A stretch of DNA of 12,563 bases, taken from contig PMYM01000118.1 of the NCBI GenBank assembly GCA_003171235.1, positions 1 through 12,563 of the forward strand. The letters run 5' to 3'. The position numbers and the translations under genes were made by a program. The stretch comes from Phycisphaerales bacterium (GTDB taxonomy: Bacteria; Planctomycetota; Phycisphaerae; SM23-33). The stretch's first letter is position 1. Each line of letters begins with the position of its first letter. Positions 6,485 through 12,563 of the stretch are shown one piece after another. Under the pieces are notes generated by a model that saw nothing but the letters and a program-made list of their open reading frames with translations, was not told the DNA's origin and did no database searches.

Positions 6485-7744
6485 GTGACATCACAGGAAA
6501 CGACCGCGCCGCACCCCTTCGACGTGCGGTTGTTGTTTGTGACCCGCTCGGTGCGCATGTTCGCCTATGGGTTCTTGTCGGTGCTGCTGGTGCTGTACCT
6601 GGCCCAACTGGGCCTGTCGGACATGAAGATCGGCCTGCTGCTGACGCTCACGTTGGTGGGCGACATTGGCGTATCGCTGCTGCTGACGACCACGGCCGAC
6701 CGCTTCGGGCGGCGGCGGACGCTGGTGGTCGGGGCGGCGCTGATGCTGCTGGCGGGGGTCGTCTTTGGCCTGACCGACAACTTCCTGCTGCTGGTGCTGG
6801 CCGCCACCATCGGGGTTATCAGCCCCAGCGGCAACGAAGTGGGGCCCTTCCTGTCGGTGGAGCAGGCGGCCCTGTCGCAGGTGGTGGCCGACGAGCGACG
6901 GACGCACCTGTTCGGGTGGTACAACCTGGTTGGCTCGCTGGCGACGGCCCTGGGGGCGCTGGTTTCGGGTTCGCTGACGCAATTGCTGCAGAACAGGGGC
7001 ATGCCGGCCGCCGAAAGCTACCGCACGGTCGTGTGGGGCTACGCCGGCGCGGGTGCGGTGCTGGCGGTGATGTTCCTTTGGCTTACGCGGGCGGTGGAGA
7101 TCCCGCCGCGGGCCAAGGGATCGCAGTCGGCCGGGGCGCGGGCCTTCCTGGGCCTGCACCGATCCAAGGGCGTGGTGGCCAAGCTATCGGCCCTGTTCTC
7201 GCTGGACGCCTTCGCCGGCGGGTTTGTGATCCAGAGCATTGTCGCCTATTGGTTCCATATCCGATTTGGCGTCCAGCCGGCCGTGCTGGGGGCCATTTTC
7301 TTCGGGGCAAATATCCTGGCGGCCATCTCGGCCCTTTTGGCGTCACGAATAGCGGCAAAAATCGGCCTGATCAACACCATGGTCTTCACGCACCTGCCCA
7401 GCAACGTGCTGCTGATCCTGGTGCCGCTTATGCCCAACCTGCAATTGGCCATCGCCATGCTGCTCTTGCGCTTTTCCATCAGCCAGATGGACGTGCCCAC
7501 CCGCCAATCTTACGTGATGGCGGTGGTCGAGCCGGACGAGCGTTCGGCGGCGGCGGGCGTGACGGCCGTCGCCCGTAGCGTGGGGGCGGCGGTCTCGCCC
7601 AGCCTGGCGACCATGCTGCTGGCCAGCCCGATGCTGCTGGCCGGGCCGTTCCTCATCGGCGGCGGGCTCAAGATCGTCTATGACCTGCTGCTCTACCGCA
7701 GTTTCGCATCCGCCCAGCGGCAACTCGGCAAGAAGATAACTTAG
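6485..7744 (+). CDS. Major facilitator superfamily transporter
   Basis: This 419-aa integral membrane protein has about twelve hydrophobic helices, first at residues ~25-43 and last at ~385-403. The MFS motif A lies in the loop between helices 2 and 3 (ADRFGRRRT, residues 71-79), with DERR/DERS-type loops at 136-139 and 351-354. Two six-helix halves are separated by a central cytoplasmic loop (~200-230) rich in basic residues and glycine. MFS proteins are proton-driven symporters, antiporters or drug exporters. The substrate cannot be read from the sequence, though the overall look is that of multidrug/metabolite efflux members. The start is GTG 6485, with AAGGA (6472-6476) eight bases upstream. 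It is divergent from the nitroreductase gene (230 bases between starts) and convergent with the receiver-kinase gene (58 bases between stops). The role of the pairing with the nitroreductase is unknown. Confidence 0.9.
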   Translation: MTSQETTAPHPFDVRLLFVTRSVRMFAYGFLSVLLVLYLAQLGLSDMKIGLLLTLTLVGDIGVSLLLTTTADRFGRRRTLVVGAALMLLAGVVFGLTDNFLLLVLAATIGVISPSGNEVGPFLSVEQAALSQVVADERRTHLFGWYNLVGSLATALGALVSGSLTQLLQNRGMPAAESYRTVVWGYAGAGAVLAVMFLWLTRAVEIPPRAKGSQSAGARAFLGLHRSKGVVAKLSALFSLDAFAGGFVIQSIVAYWFHIRFGVQPAVLGAIFFGANILAAISALLASRIAAKIGLINTMVFTHLPSNVLLILVPLMPNLQLAIAMLLLRFSISQMDVPTRQSYVMAVVEPDERSAAAGVTAVARSVGAAVSPSLATMLLASPMLLAGPFLIGGGLKIVYDLLLYRSFASAQRQLGKKIT

Positions 7745-7802
7745 AGCCCCTAACGAAATGCCGCGTGAGCCGGGTTGCGGCGAAAACCGCCCATCCGCCT
7801 CG

Positions 7803-8840
7803 TCAGCTCGGTTGCGGGCTTAGCGGCAGGCGGCAACTGATGCGGGTGCCGCCGCCCTCTCTGGAGGCGATCTCAAGCTGGGCGCCGATCATGCGGGCGC
7901 GGTAATCCATGGCCCGCAGCCCCAGCCCGCCGGCAGCGAGTTGCGGGTCGATTCCCGCCCCGTCGTCCTCGACCGTCAGTTGCAGATGTCCGCCCTGACA
8001 GGCGGCGTTGATGAAAATGCAGTTGGCGTCGGCGTGCTTGAGGGCATTGGCAACGGCTTCCTGGGCGATGAAATAAAGCTGCGCGGCCGCCGGCGAGCGG
8101 TCCAGCTCCGCCGCGTCGCCGCTGAACTCGCATCGCTTGCCCGACATCTTGCCGACATAACCGGCCAGGCTCGTTAATGCTCCGTTGAGCCCCTGCATCT
8201 TCAGTTCGGGGCAGAGCCCCTTGCTCAGGTTGCGGATCTGGCCGATGGTGTCTTTGAGATAGCCGTTAACCTCGATCAGGGTGTGGGCCAATTGCGACGG
8301 AAGCAAGTGCTCCTGCTGGGCCTGGCGCACCAGCCGCATCAACATCAGCGAGACGCCGGCCAGGGAGCCCTGCACGCCATCGTGCAGATCCTGCCCGATG
8401 CGCTGCTGTTCTCGCTCGGTGGCCGCCAGCACCTCATAGGCAAGCCGCTCGCGCTCCTGGGCGTACTGGGCCGCCCGCCGGGCGATGGCGTATTGCACGC
8501 TGCGGTATATCAGCTCCGGCTGGCTCTGGCCCTTGACCAGGTAATCCTGCGCCCCCTGAAGGATAGCGTCCAGGGCCATCTGCTCGTCCCCCACCCCCGT
8601 CAGCACCACCAGCGGGACCGAGGGAAACAGCCCTCGGGCCTGGCGAACCGTCTCCAGCCCCTGGCTGTCGGGCAGCGTCAGGTCCAGCAGCAGGGCGTCA
8701 AAGTCCTGGTCCCTCAAGCCGGCGGCCTCCAAAAGCGTCTGGGCCACCCTGACCTCCGTGGGTCCGTCGGCGCCTGCCTGCAGCCCCTCGACCAACATGA
8801 GGGCGTCGCCGGGATTGTCCTCTATCAACAGCAGTCTCAT
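7803..8840 (-). CDS. Receiver-first histidine kinase (REC-HisKA_3-HATPase)
   Basis: This 345-aa soluble two-component protein has the receiver at its N-terminus. The acidic pocket is E7-D8, the phosphoacceptor is D53 in LLLDLTLPDS, the switch residue is T81 and the conserved lysine is K103 in YLVKGQ. A helical linker (~110-145) leads to a NarL-type dimerisation/phosphoacceptor domain with H153 in GQDLHDGVQGS. The ATPase domain has N-box EAVANALKHA (261-270, N265), G1 box EDDGAGID (291-298) and GLGL near 305-308. It has no membrane segment. Such proteins take phosphate or a signal from an upstream kinase and pass it to a NarL-type regulator that is not encoded nearby. The start is ATG 8840, with GAAAGG about six bases upstream. 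The same frame is open far upstream to about 10097, but that part is antisense to the MEMO gene and non-coding. A leader of about 190 bases precedes the gene. Confidence 0.92.
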   Translation of the reverse strand: MRLLLIEDNPGDALMLVEGLQAGADGPTEVRVAQTLLEAAGLRDQDFDALLLDLTLPDSQGLETVRQARGLFPSVPLVVLTGVGDEQMALDAILQGAQDYLVKGQSQPELIYRSVQYAIARRAAQYAQERERLAYEVLAATEREQQRIGQDLHDGVQGSLAGVSLMLMRLVRQAQQEHLLPSQLAHTLIEVNGYLKDTIGQIRNLSKGLCPELKMQGLNGALTSLAGYVGKMSGKRCEFSGDAAELDRSPAAAQLYFIAQEAVANALKHADANCIFINAACQGGHLQLTVEDDGAGIDPQLAAGGLGLRAMDYRARMIGAQLEIASREGGGTRISCRLPLSPQPS

Positions 8841-8950
8841 GGCGGACCTTTCAGGAAGGAAGCGGAAGCTCACCTGCCGCGGCGGCCGGCCTTGGTCCTG
8901 CGGCTTGTTCCGCTCCCTATGCCTTCTACGCTCTGCCGATCTGCTAAAGA

Positions 8951-8985
8951 GCCCCCTACGGGGCCTGTTCACAACGCCCCAGGGG
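8951..8985 (-). promoter_or_regulatory. Chain of alternative hairpins in the receiver-kinase leader
   Basis: Plus-strand segments gcccc (8951-8955), ggggc (8960-8964), gcccc (8976-8980) and gggg (8982-8985) are mutually complementary. The leader RNA can therefore form the 8951-8964 hairpin (tetraloop) or the 8960-8980 hairpin, but not both. This is the layout of an attenuator. The downstream stem is followed only by TCTTTAG and not by a real U tract, so termination is doubtful. A role in translation or RNA stability is equally possible. Confidence 0.3.
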
Positions 8986-9021
8986 ACTCGAACCTGCGAC
9001 CTATTGGAAGAGCCGCAACAA
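8981..9021 (-). other. tRNA-like fragment (variable loop plus T-arm sequence)
   Basis: The minus strand reads CCAATAGGTCGCAGG followed directly by TTCGAGTCC. This is the typical end of an anticodon arm, variable loop AGGTC and T-arm with its TTCGA loop, and it most resembles tRNA-Lys(CTT). It is not a working tRNA. The T-stem does not close (GCAGG faces CCCCT), the anticodon loop appears two bases short, and no acceptor strand complementary to GGGGCG is found about 70 bases upstream. It may be a decayed tRNA, a recombination scar or a leader element that mimics a tRNA. Confidence 0.4.
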
Positions 9022-9037
9022 GTCTCACGCGAGCGAC

Positions 9038-9067
9038 ATTCTAGCTTTGAATTAGGGCGGGAGTCAA
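9038..9067 (-). promoter_or_regulatory. Sigma-70-type promoter of the receiver-kinase gene
   Basis: On the minus strand TTGACT (9062-9067) is followed after 18 bases by TAGAAT (9038-9043), each with five of six consensus positions. Transcription would start near 9031 and run through the tRNA-like fragment and GC hairpins, giving a leader of about 190 bases before ATG 8840. Confidence 0.6.
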
Positions 9068-9161
9068 AACCGGCTCGGCGTTTGCTTGGCGCTCCTGCAC
9101 AGCCTCGCAGGGCACGCTGATTCGCCGCCAAGGCGAGGAATCTGCGCGCGGGAATCGCGGG

Positions 9162-9182
9162 GCGTGCAACTTTGTTGCATGC
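9162..9182. repeat. 9-bp hairpin upstream of the MEMO gene
   Basis: gcgtgcaac (9162-9170) and gttgcatgc (9174-9182) pair over nine positions with one G-T wobble around a TTT loop. The right arm contains GTTGCATG, which recurs at 9216-9223, 42 bases further on. It could be an operator for the rightward gene. No T tract follows, so it is not a terminator. Confidence 0.45.
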
Positions 9183-9230
9183 GCAGCACCCGGTTCCCAG
9201 CACCCCCATATTTTCGTTGCATGGGACATC

Positions 9231-9260
9231 TTGGCCCGCGGGCGGCCCCGAGGGTAGAAT
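9231..9260 (+). promoter_or_regulatory. Promoter-like sequence directly before the MEMO gene
   Basis: TTGGCC (9231-9236) is followed after 18 bases by TAGAAT (9255-9260). A start about seven bases downstream would fall at 9267, only a few bases before ATG 9270, so the message would be leaderless or nearly so. This agrees with the lack of a ribosome binding site at normal distance (the nearest GAGGG is about 15 bases upstream). Confidence 0.4.
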
Positions 9261-9269
9261 TGCCCCACC

Positions 9270-10145
9270 ATGAACATTCGCAAACCCTACAAGGCCGGCA
9301 GCTTCTACCAGGCCGATCCGCGCCTCTGCCGGCAGGAGGCGCAGGAACTGCTCAGGCAGGTCGTTTTGCCGGCGGACCTGCCGGCGGTGGTGCACGGAGG
9401 GCTGGCGCCTCACGCCGGCTGGGTGTTCTCCGGCGCCGTCGCCGCCGTGACCCTGTCGGCCCTGGCCCGGCGCGGGCGTCTGGAGCGGGTGGTGATGTTC
9501 GGCGCCGACCACTGGGGCCTGGCCGCCGGCAGCGTGTACGATCAAGGCGCCTGGCAAACGCCCCTGGGGCAGGTGAGCATCGACGAGGAACTTGCCGGGG
9601 AACTGCTGGCAAACTGTCCTCTGCTGCGGTCCGACCCCCAGGCCCACCTGCGCGAGCACAGCCTGGAGGTGCAACTTCCGCTGATGCAGGCGCTGACCGA
9701 AGCCAGCCGGCTTCGGATCGTGCCCATCCTGGTGCGTCCGGACGGGGATGCGGCCGAGATAGGCCGGCAGGTCGGCCGGCTGCTGCGGCGAAAATTCCCC
9801 CAGGCCGGCCTGGTCGGTTCTACCGACCTGACGCACTACGGCCCGCAATACGGTTTTATCCCCGCCGGCGCCGGGCCGGAGGGCCTGAAATGGGCCGACC
9901 GGAATGATCGCCGGTTGCTGGAACTGGCACAGGCCATGCAGGCCGACCAGATCGTGCCCCAGGCCGATCGTCATCACAACGCCTGCGGGGCGGGGGCGGT
10001 CGCCGCCACCGTCGCCGCCTGCGCCGAGATGGGCGCCGCCGCCGGCCTGCTCCTGCAATACGCCACCAGCGCCGAGATCATGCTCCGCGTGTATCACGCC
10101 ACCTCCGACGACGCCGTCGGCTACGCCGCCATGGTCTTTGCCTGA
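9270..10145 (+). CDS. amrB: MEMO1-family protein (AmmeMemoRadiSam system protein B)
   Basis: This 291-aa protein covers the whole MEMO family length (human MEMO1 is about 297 aa). The family is related in fold to LigB-type non-heme iron dioxygenases. All four residues of the putative metal site are present: H48 in APHAGWVFSG, H81 in GADHWG, H189 in STDLTHYG and C239 in HHNACGAG. They correspond to H49, H81, H192 and C244 of human MEMO1. Also conserved are the entry motif RKPYKAGSFYQ (4-14) and REHSLEVQLP (128-137). No signal peptide or membrane segment is seen. Bacterial copies often sit with AMMECR1-like and radical SAM genes. Here neither is present in the window, and the gene stands alone between two minus-strand kinases. 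Its biochemical role is not established, though metal binding and redox activity are likely. The start at ATG 9270 fits the family N-terminus. Confidence 0.93.
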   Translation: MNIRKPYKAGSFYQADPRLCRQEAQELLRQVVLPADLPAVVHGGLAPHAGWVFSGAVAAVTLSALARRGRLERVVMFGADHWGLAAGSVYDQGAWQTPLGQVSIDEELAGELLANCPLLRSDPQAHLREHSLEVQLPLMQALTEASRLRIVPILVRPDGDAAEIGRQVGRLLRRKFPQAGLVGSTDLTHYGPQYGFIPAGAGPEGLKWADRNDRRLLELAQAMQADQIVPQADRHHNACGAGAVAATVAACAEMGAAAGLLLQYATSAEIMLRVYHATSDDAVGYAAMVFA

Positions 10146-10181
10146 AACTTGGCGCAGACGCGGCGCCCGCCATCGCTCCCC

Positions 10182-10218
10182 CAGGCAAGAAGCCTGTCAC
10201 TGGCCGGCCTTGGCCGGC
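10182..10218. other. Paired hairpins between convergent genes
   Basis: Two hairpins lie where the MEMO gene and the PAS kinase gene converge. One is caggc/gcctg with loop AAGAA (10182-10196). The other is a 7-bp perfect repeat gccggcc/ggccggc (10203-10218), inside the last kinase codons. Neither is followed by a T tract on either strand, so they could at most slow polymerase or protect 3' ends of both messages. Confidence 0.25.
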
Positions 10219-12476
10219 GCCAGAGGCAGGCAGGCCCGCAGACACGTTCGCCCGGGGCGCGAGGCGATCTCCAGCCGTCCGCCCAGGCCCCTGGCCCGCT
10301 CCCGCATGCTGGTCAGGCCCAGCCCGCAGCGCGGCGGCCGCTGGGGATCGAACCCCCGGCCGTTATCCACGACCTCCAGCATCACTTGCCCGTTGTGGCC
10401 CTTGAGCCGAAGCTCGATGCGGCTGGCGTGCCCGTGGCGATGGGCGTTGACCATCGCCTCCTGGGCGATGCGGTAGAGAGAGATTTCAGCTTCGCGCGAC
10501 AGGCGGCTGTGGCCCGGCGGCATGGCCAGGCGAAGCTTCAGGCGCACGTCGCGGGCAAAATCTCCGGCCAACTGCGACAGGGCGCCCACCAGCCCCAGCG
10601 ATTCCAGCGTCGGGGGGTAAAGCCCGTGGCAGATGGATCGCACTTCATGGATGAGCCGTTCGCACTGGCTGCCCGACAGGCGTACGACCTGCGACAGTAG
10701 CGAGCAGGGCCCCACGCGATGGGGGCAGGGCCCGGCGTCTTCGGCCAATCCGCGCAGGGCTATCTGCAGCGCCACCAGCCCCTGGCCCAGCGAGTCGTGA
10801 AGGTCGCCGGCCAGGCGCCGACGTTCTTCGTCGCGCACGTTCATCAGCCTGCGGTAAAGGTGCCGCCGGTGCTCCCCGTCGCGCAGGCGCTGGGTGATGT
10901 CCCGGACGATGCCATGAATGGCTGACAGCCGGCCTTTGCGGTAGACGGCGCTGGTGGTCATCTCCACGGGCACCCGCCGGCCGCTCTTGTGGATGAGCTC
11001 GAAGGTGAATGGCTGGGGGTTGCTCCGGCCCCTGACGCGGTTTTGCATGCGCTCTTGAATCTGCCGGCGGTATTCCGGGGCCGCCAGTTGCGTCCACTTC
11101 ATCTTGAGCAGTTCGGCCAGGCTGTACCCGGTGACCTTCTCGGCCATCCGATTGCACATGGTGTACCGCCCGGAAGGGTCAATTTGGAAGATTATGTCCT
11201 GGCTGTTCTCGACAACGGCCCGAAGTTGCTGGTTGGTGTCGCTCAATTCCTCCTGCACCCGTATGCGCTGGGTGACGTCGCGGTCGATGCCTAACATTAT
11301 GGCCCGCTGCTTGCGCACGTGGATGGGCGCCGCCACCCATTCGCTGATATTGCGCTGGCCGTCAGGGCGGATACAACTGATCAGGCCGCGGGCCGGGCGC
11401 CCCGCTCGCACCTCGCGCCGCATGCGACGCAGGCACTGGGGGCTGTCAAGGTCGCGGACCAGTGTGGAAAGGTCCGGACGGGCCATCAAGTACTTGCGGC
11501 TGCGGCCGAACATCTCGGCGAAACTGTCGTTGCATAGCAGCAGCTTCCTCTTGCCGGTCCGCAGGTCGTGATCCATTATGCTGATGCCGTCGCGGCTGTA
11601 CTTCATGATCATCTCCAGCCGCTGCTGGCTCAGGCGGAGGGCCTCCTCGGAGAGTTTTCGATCGGTCATGTCCGCGGCGGTGGCCAGCGCGCTGCGGACT
11701 TTGCCGTCGGCGTCGCGCAGCGGCTGGATGTTCATTTCAAACCAGCGCATCTCGCCTCCCGGGCTGGTGAGGGCTTCTTGCACGACGCCCCGTCGGCGGC
11801 GGATAACCTGGCGGATAACGGACATCTGCCGGCGGGCCGTTTCAGCCGGGAAGAGCTGGCTCATCTTCCGGCCGACGAAATCCGCCGGCCGCCCGCCCAG
11901 GTATTCGGCGGCGCGCCGGTTGAGGAACAGGAAGACGCCGTCGCGCCGCACGGTGAAAATGGACAGGTTGGAGGTTTCCACCAGTTGGCGGTACTTCTCC
12001 TCGCTGGCCTTGAGGGCCAGTTCGTTTTCATGCTCGCGGGTGATATCGCGGCTGTAGATGGCCACGCATTCCACCCGCCCGCCGGCGCCGCGCACCGGGT
12101 AGAGCACGTGTTCCAGCAGCCGGCCCTCGCGTACATCGGTATGATGGACGAGTTGGCCGGTCCGCACAACCCGCCGCAGATGCGCCCGGCGGGAAGGCAC
12201 AAGTTCGCCGGGGAATAGATCGAAAATGTTTCTCCCTATCATTCTGGCCATGGGCATGCCCAGCGAGCGGGCCAGCCCCTTGTTGGCCTTGAGCACCCGC
12301 CCCGAGGGGTCCACCACCAGCGCCCGATCGGCGGTGGCATTCAGCAGGGCATGGGAGAACTCAGTATCGTCCGGCAGGGCCGGCTTTCCCGCCCCGCCCC
12401 GCCTGGATGCAGCCGGCGGCGACGTTTTGGACCTGGCCCCATGCCGCCCGCCCGCGCGACCTGCCCTGCTTTTCAT
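10197..12476 (-). CDS. Cytoplasmic sensor histidine kinase with four PAS domains (NarL type)
   Basis: This is a 759-aa protein. A basic, low-complexity N-terminal tail (1-35) is followed by four PAS domains at about 40-150, 158-275, 283-405 and 417-530. Each ends in the usual AC-motif pattern (YSRDITRE, AADMTDRK, DRDVTQR, VRDITQR). The transmitter has the HisKA_3 motif RRLAGDLHDSLGQG with phosphoacceptor H560. Its ATPase domain has N-box QEAMVNAHRHG (672-682, N677), G1 box DNGRGFD (704-710) and GLGL (718-721). No membrane segment or receiver is present, so it senses a cytoplasmic cue through PAS cofactors or ligands. I see no diagnostic haem or flavin residues. The start is ATG 12476, with a strong AGGAG six to nine bases upstream. 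No NarL-type response regulator lies beside it. Its transmitter is of the same class as that of the receiver-first kinase at 7803-8840. Confidence 0.94.
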   Translation of the reverse strand: MKSRAGRAGGRHGARSKTSPPAASRRGGAGKPALPDDTEFSHALLNATADRALVVDPSGRVLKANKGLARSLGMPMARMIGRNIFDLFPGELVPSRRAHLRRVVRTGQLVHHTDVREGRLLEHVLYPVRGAGGRVECVAIYSRDITREHENELALKASEEKYRQLVETSNLSIFTVRRDGVFLFLNRRAAEYLGGRPADFVGRKMSQLFPAETARRQMSVIRQVIRRRRGVVQEALTSPGGEMRWFEMNIQPLRDADGKVRSALATAADMTDRKLSEEALRLSQQRLEMIMKYSRDGISIMDHDLRTGKRKLLLCNDSFAEMFGRSRKYLMARPDLSTLVRDLDSPQCLRRMRREVRAGRPARGLISCIRPDGQRNISEWVAAPIHVRKQRAIMLGIDRDVTQRIRVQEELSDTNQQLRAVVENSQDIIFQIDPSGRYTMCNRMAEKVTGYSLAELLKMKWTQLAAPEYRRQIQERMQNRVRGRSNPQPFTFELIHKSGRRVPVEMTTSAVYRKGRLSAIHGIVRDITQRLRDGEHRRHLYRRLMNVRDEERRRLAGDLHDSLGQGLVALQIALRGLAEDAGPCPHRVGPCSLLSQVVRLSGSQCERLIHEVRSICHGLYPPTLESLGLVGALSQLAGDFARDVRLKLRLAMPPGHSRLSREAEISLYRIAQEAMVNAHRHGHASRIELRLKGHNGQVMLEVVDNGRGFDPQRPPRCGLGLTSMRERARGLGGRLEIASRPGRTCLRACLPLAPAKAGQ

Positions 12477-12563
12477 GATTGGCCTCTCCTGCCGGATATG
12501 CTACCACCGCGATGCCCGCCTGGCCAGCCGGCAAAACAGCCCTGTCGTGCCACAGCGATTATG

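Larger units (their letters stand above)
8841..9269. other. Structured intergenic region between receiver-kinase and MEMO genes
   Basis: These 429 bases separate divergent genes and hold no convincing protein gene. On the minus strand they carry a promoter (9038-9067), a tRNA-like fragment (8981-9021) and a chain of complementary GC segments (8951-8985). Nearer the MEMO gene are a 9-bp hairpin (9162-9182), two copies of GTTGCATG (9174-9181 and 9216-9223) and a plus-strand promoter-like sequence (9231-9260). Confidence 0.6.

Noticed and set aside
8951..8964. GC hairpin as a full intrinsic terminator
   Set aside because: Only 5 bp and followed by TCTTTAG and not a T tract; kept only as part of a possible switching leader.
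8841..10097. Minus-strand frame that extends the receiver-kinase by 419 codons
   Set aside because: It is antisense to the conserved MEMO gene, its translation has no family features, and the receiver domain starts right at ATG 8840 behind a ribosome binding site and a separate promoter.
1..12563. Search for CRISPR arrays, insertion sequences, integrases or toxin-antitoxin genes
   Set aside because: No regularly spaced repeats, transposase or integrase motifs, or short toxin-like gene pairs were seen.

Overview
The window is GC-rich and densely coded on both strands. Soluble multi-PAS kinases, an N-terminal receiver/kinase fusion, an exported nitroreductase-like flavoprotein and a stand-alone MEMO-family protein suggest an environmental bacterium. 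Planctomycetota is my best guess, but this is an inference from gene style and composition and no marker gene proves it. Neither an rRNA gene nor an intact tRNA gene is visible.

Left end, minus strand: a kaiC gene (489 aa, two RecA-like ATPase domains) runs directly into kaiB through a 4-base ATGA overlap. kaiB is cut by the window edge. Upstream of kaiC is about 660 bp without a recognisable gene. It holds a strong minus-strand intrinsic terminator (1851-1907) and, about 95 bases before that, a promoter-like sequence. This arrangement could be a small RNA or an attenuated leader for kaiCB. Further upstream is a likely two-gene operon of a 102-aa unknown protein and an NADP-type glutamate dehydrogenase (gdhA).

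Centre: divergent from that operon, on the plus strand, is a 331-aa regulator with a GAF-like domain, a coiled coil and a LuxR-type helix-turn-helix. It has a TTGACA-N17-CACAAT promoter. A convergent exported nitroreductase-like protein (GTG start, set by its ribosome binding site) follows, and then a divergent MFS transporter (GTG start).

Right end: two minus-strand sensor kinases of the HisKA_3/NarL type flank a plus-strand MEMO-family (AmmeMemoRadiSam protein B) gene. One is a 345-aa receiver-first kinase. The other is a 759-aa cytoplasmic kinase with four PAS domains. The receiver-first kinase is preceded by a leader that carries a tRNA-like fragment and a chain of mutually complementary GC segments behind a good TTGACT-N18-TAGAAT promoter.

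The shared theme is signalling: a KaiC/KaiB timing-type ATPase pair, two HisKA_3 kinases and a LuxR-HTH regulator, next to nitrogen assimilation (gdhA) and redox genes. No direct link between these modules can be shown from sequence alone.
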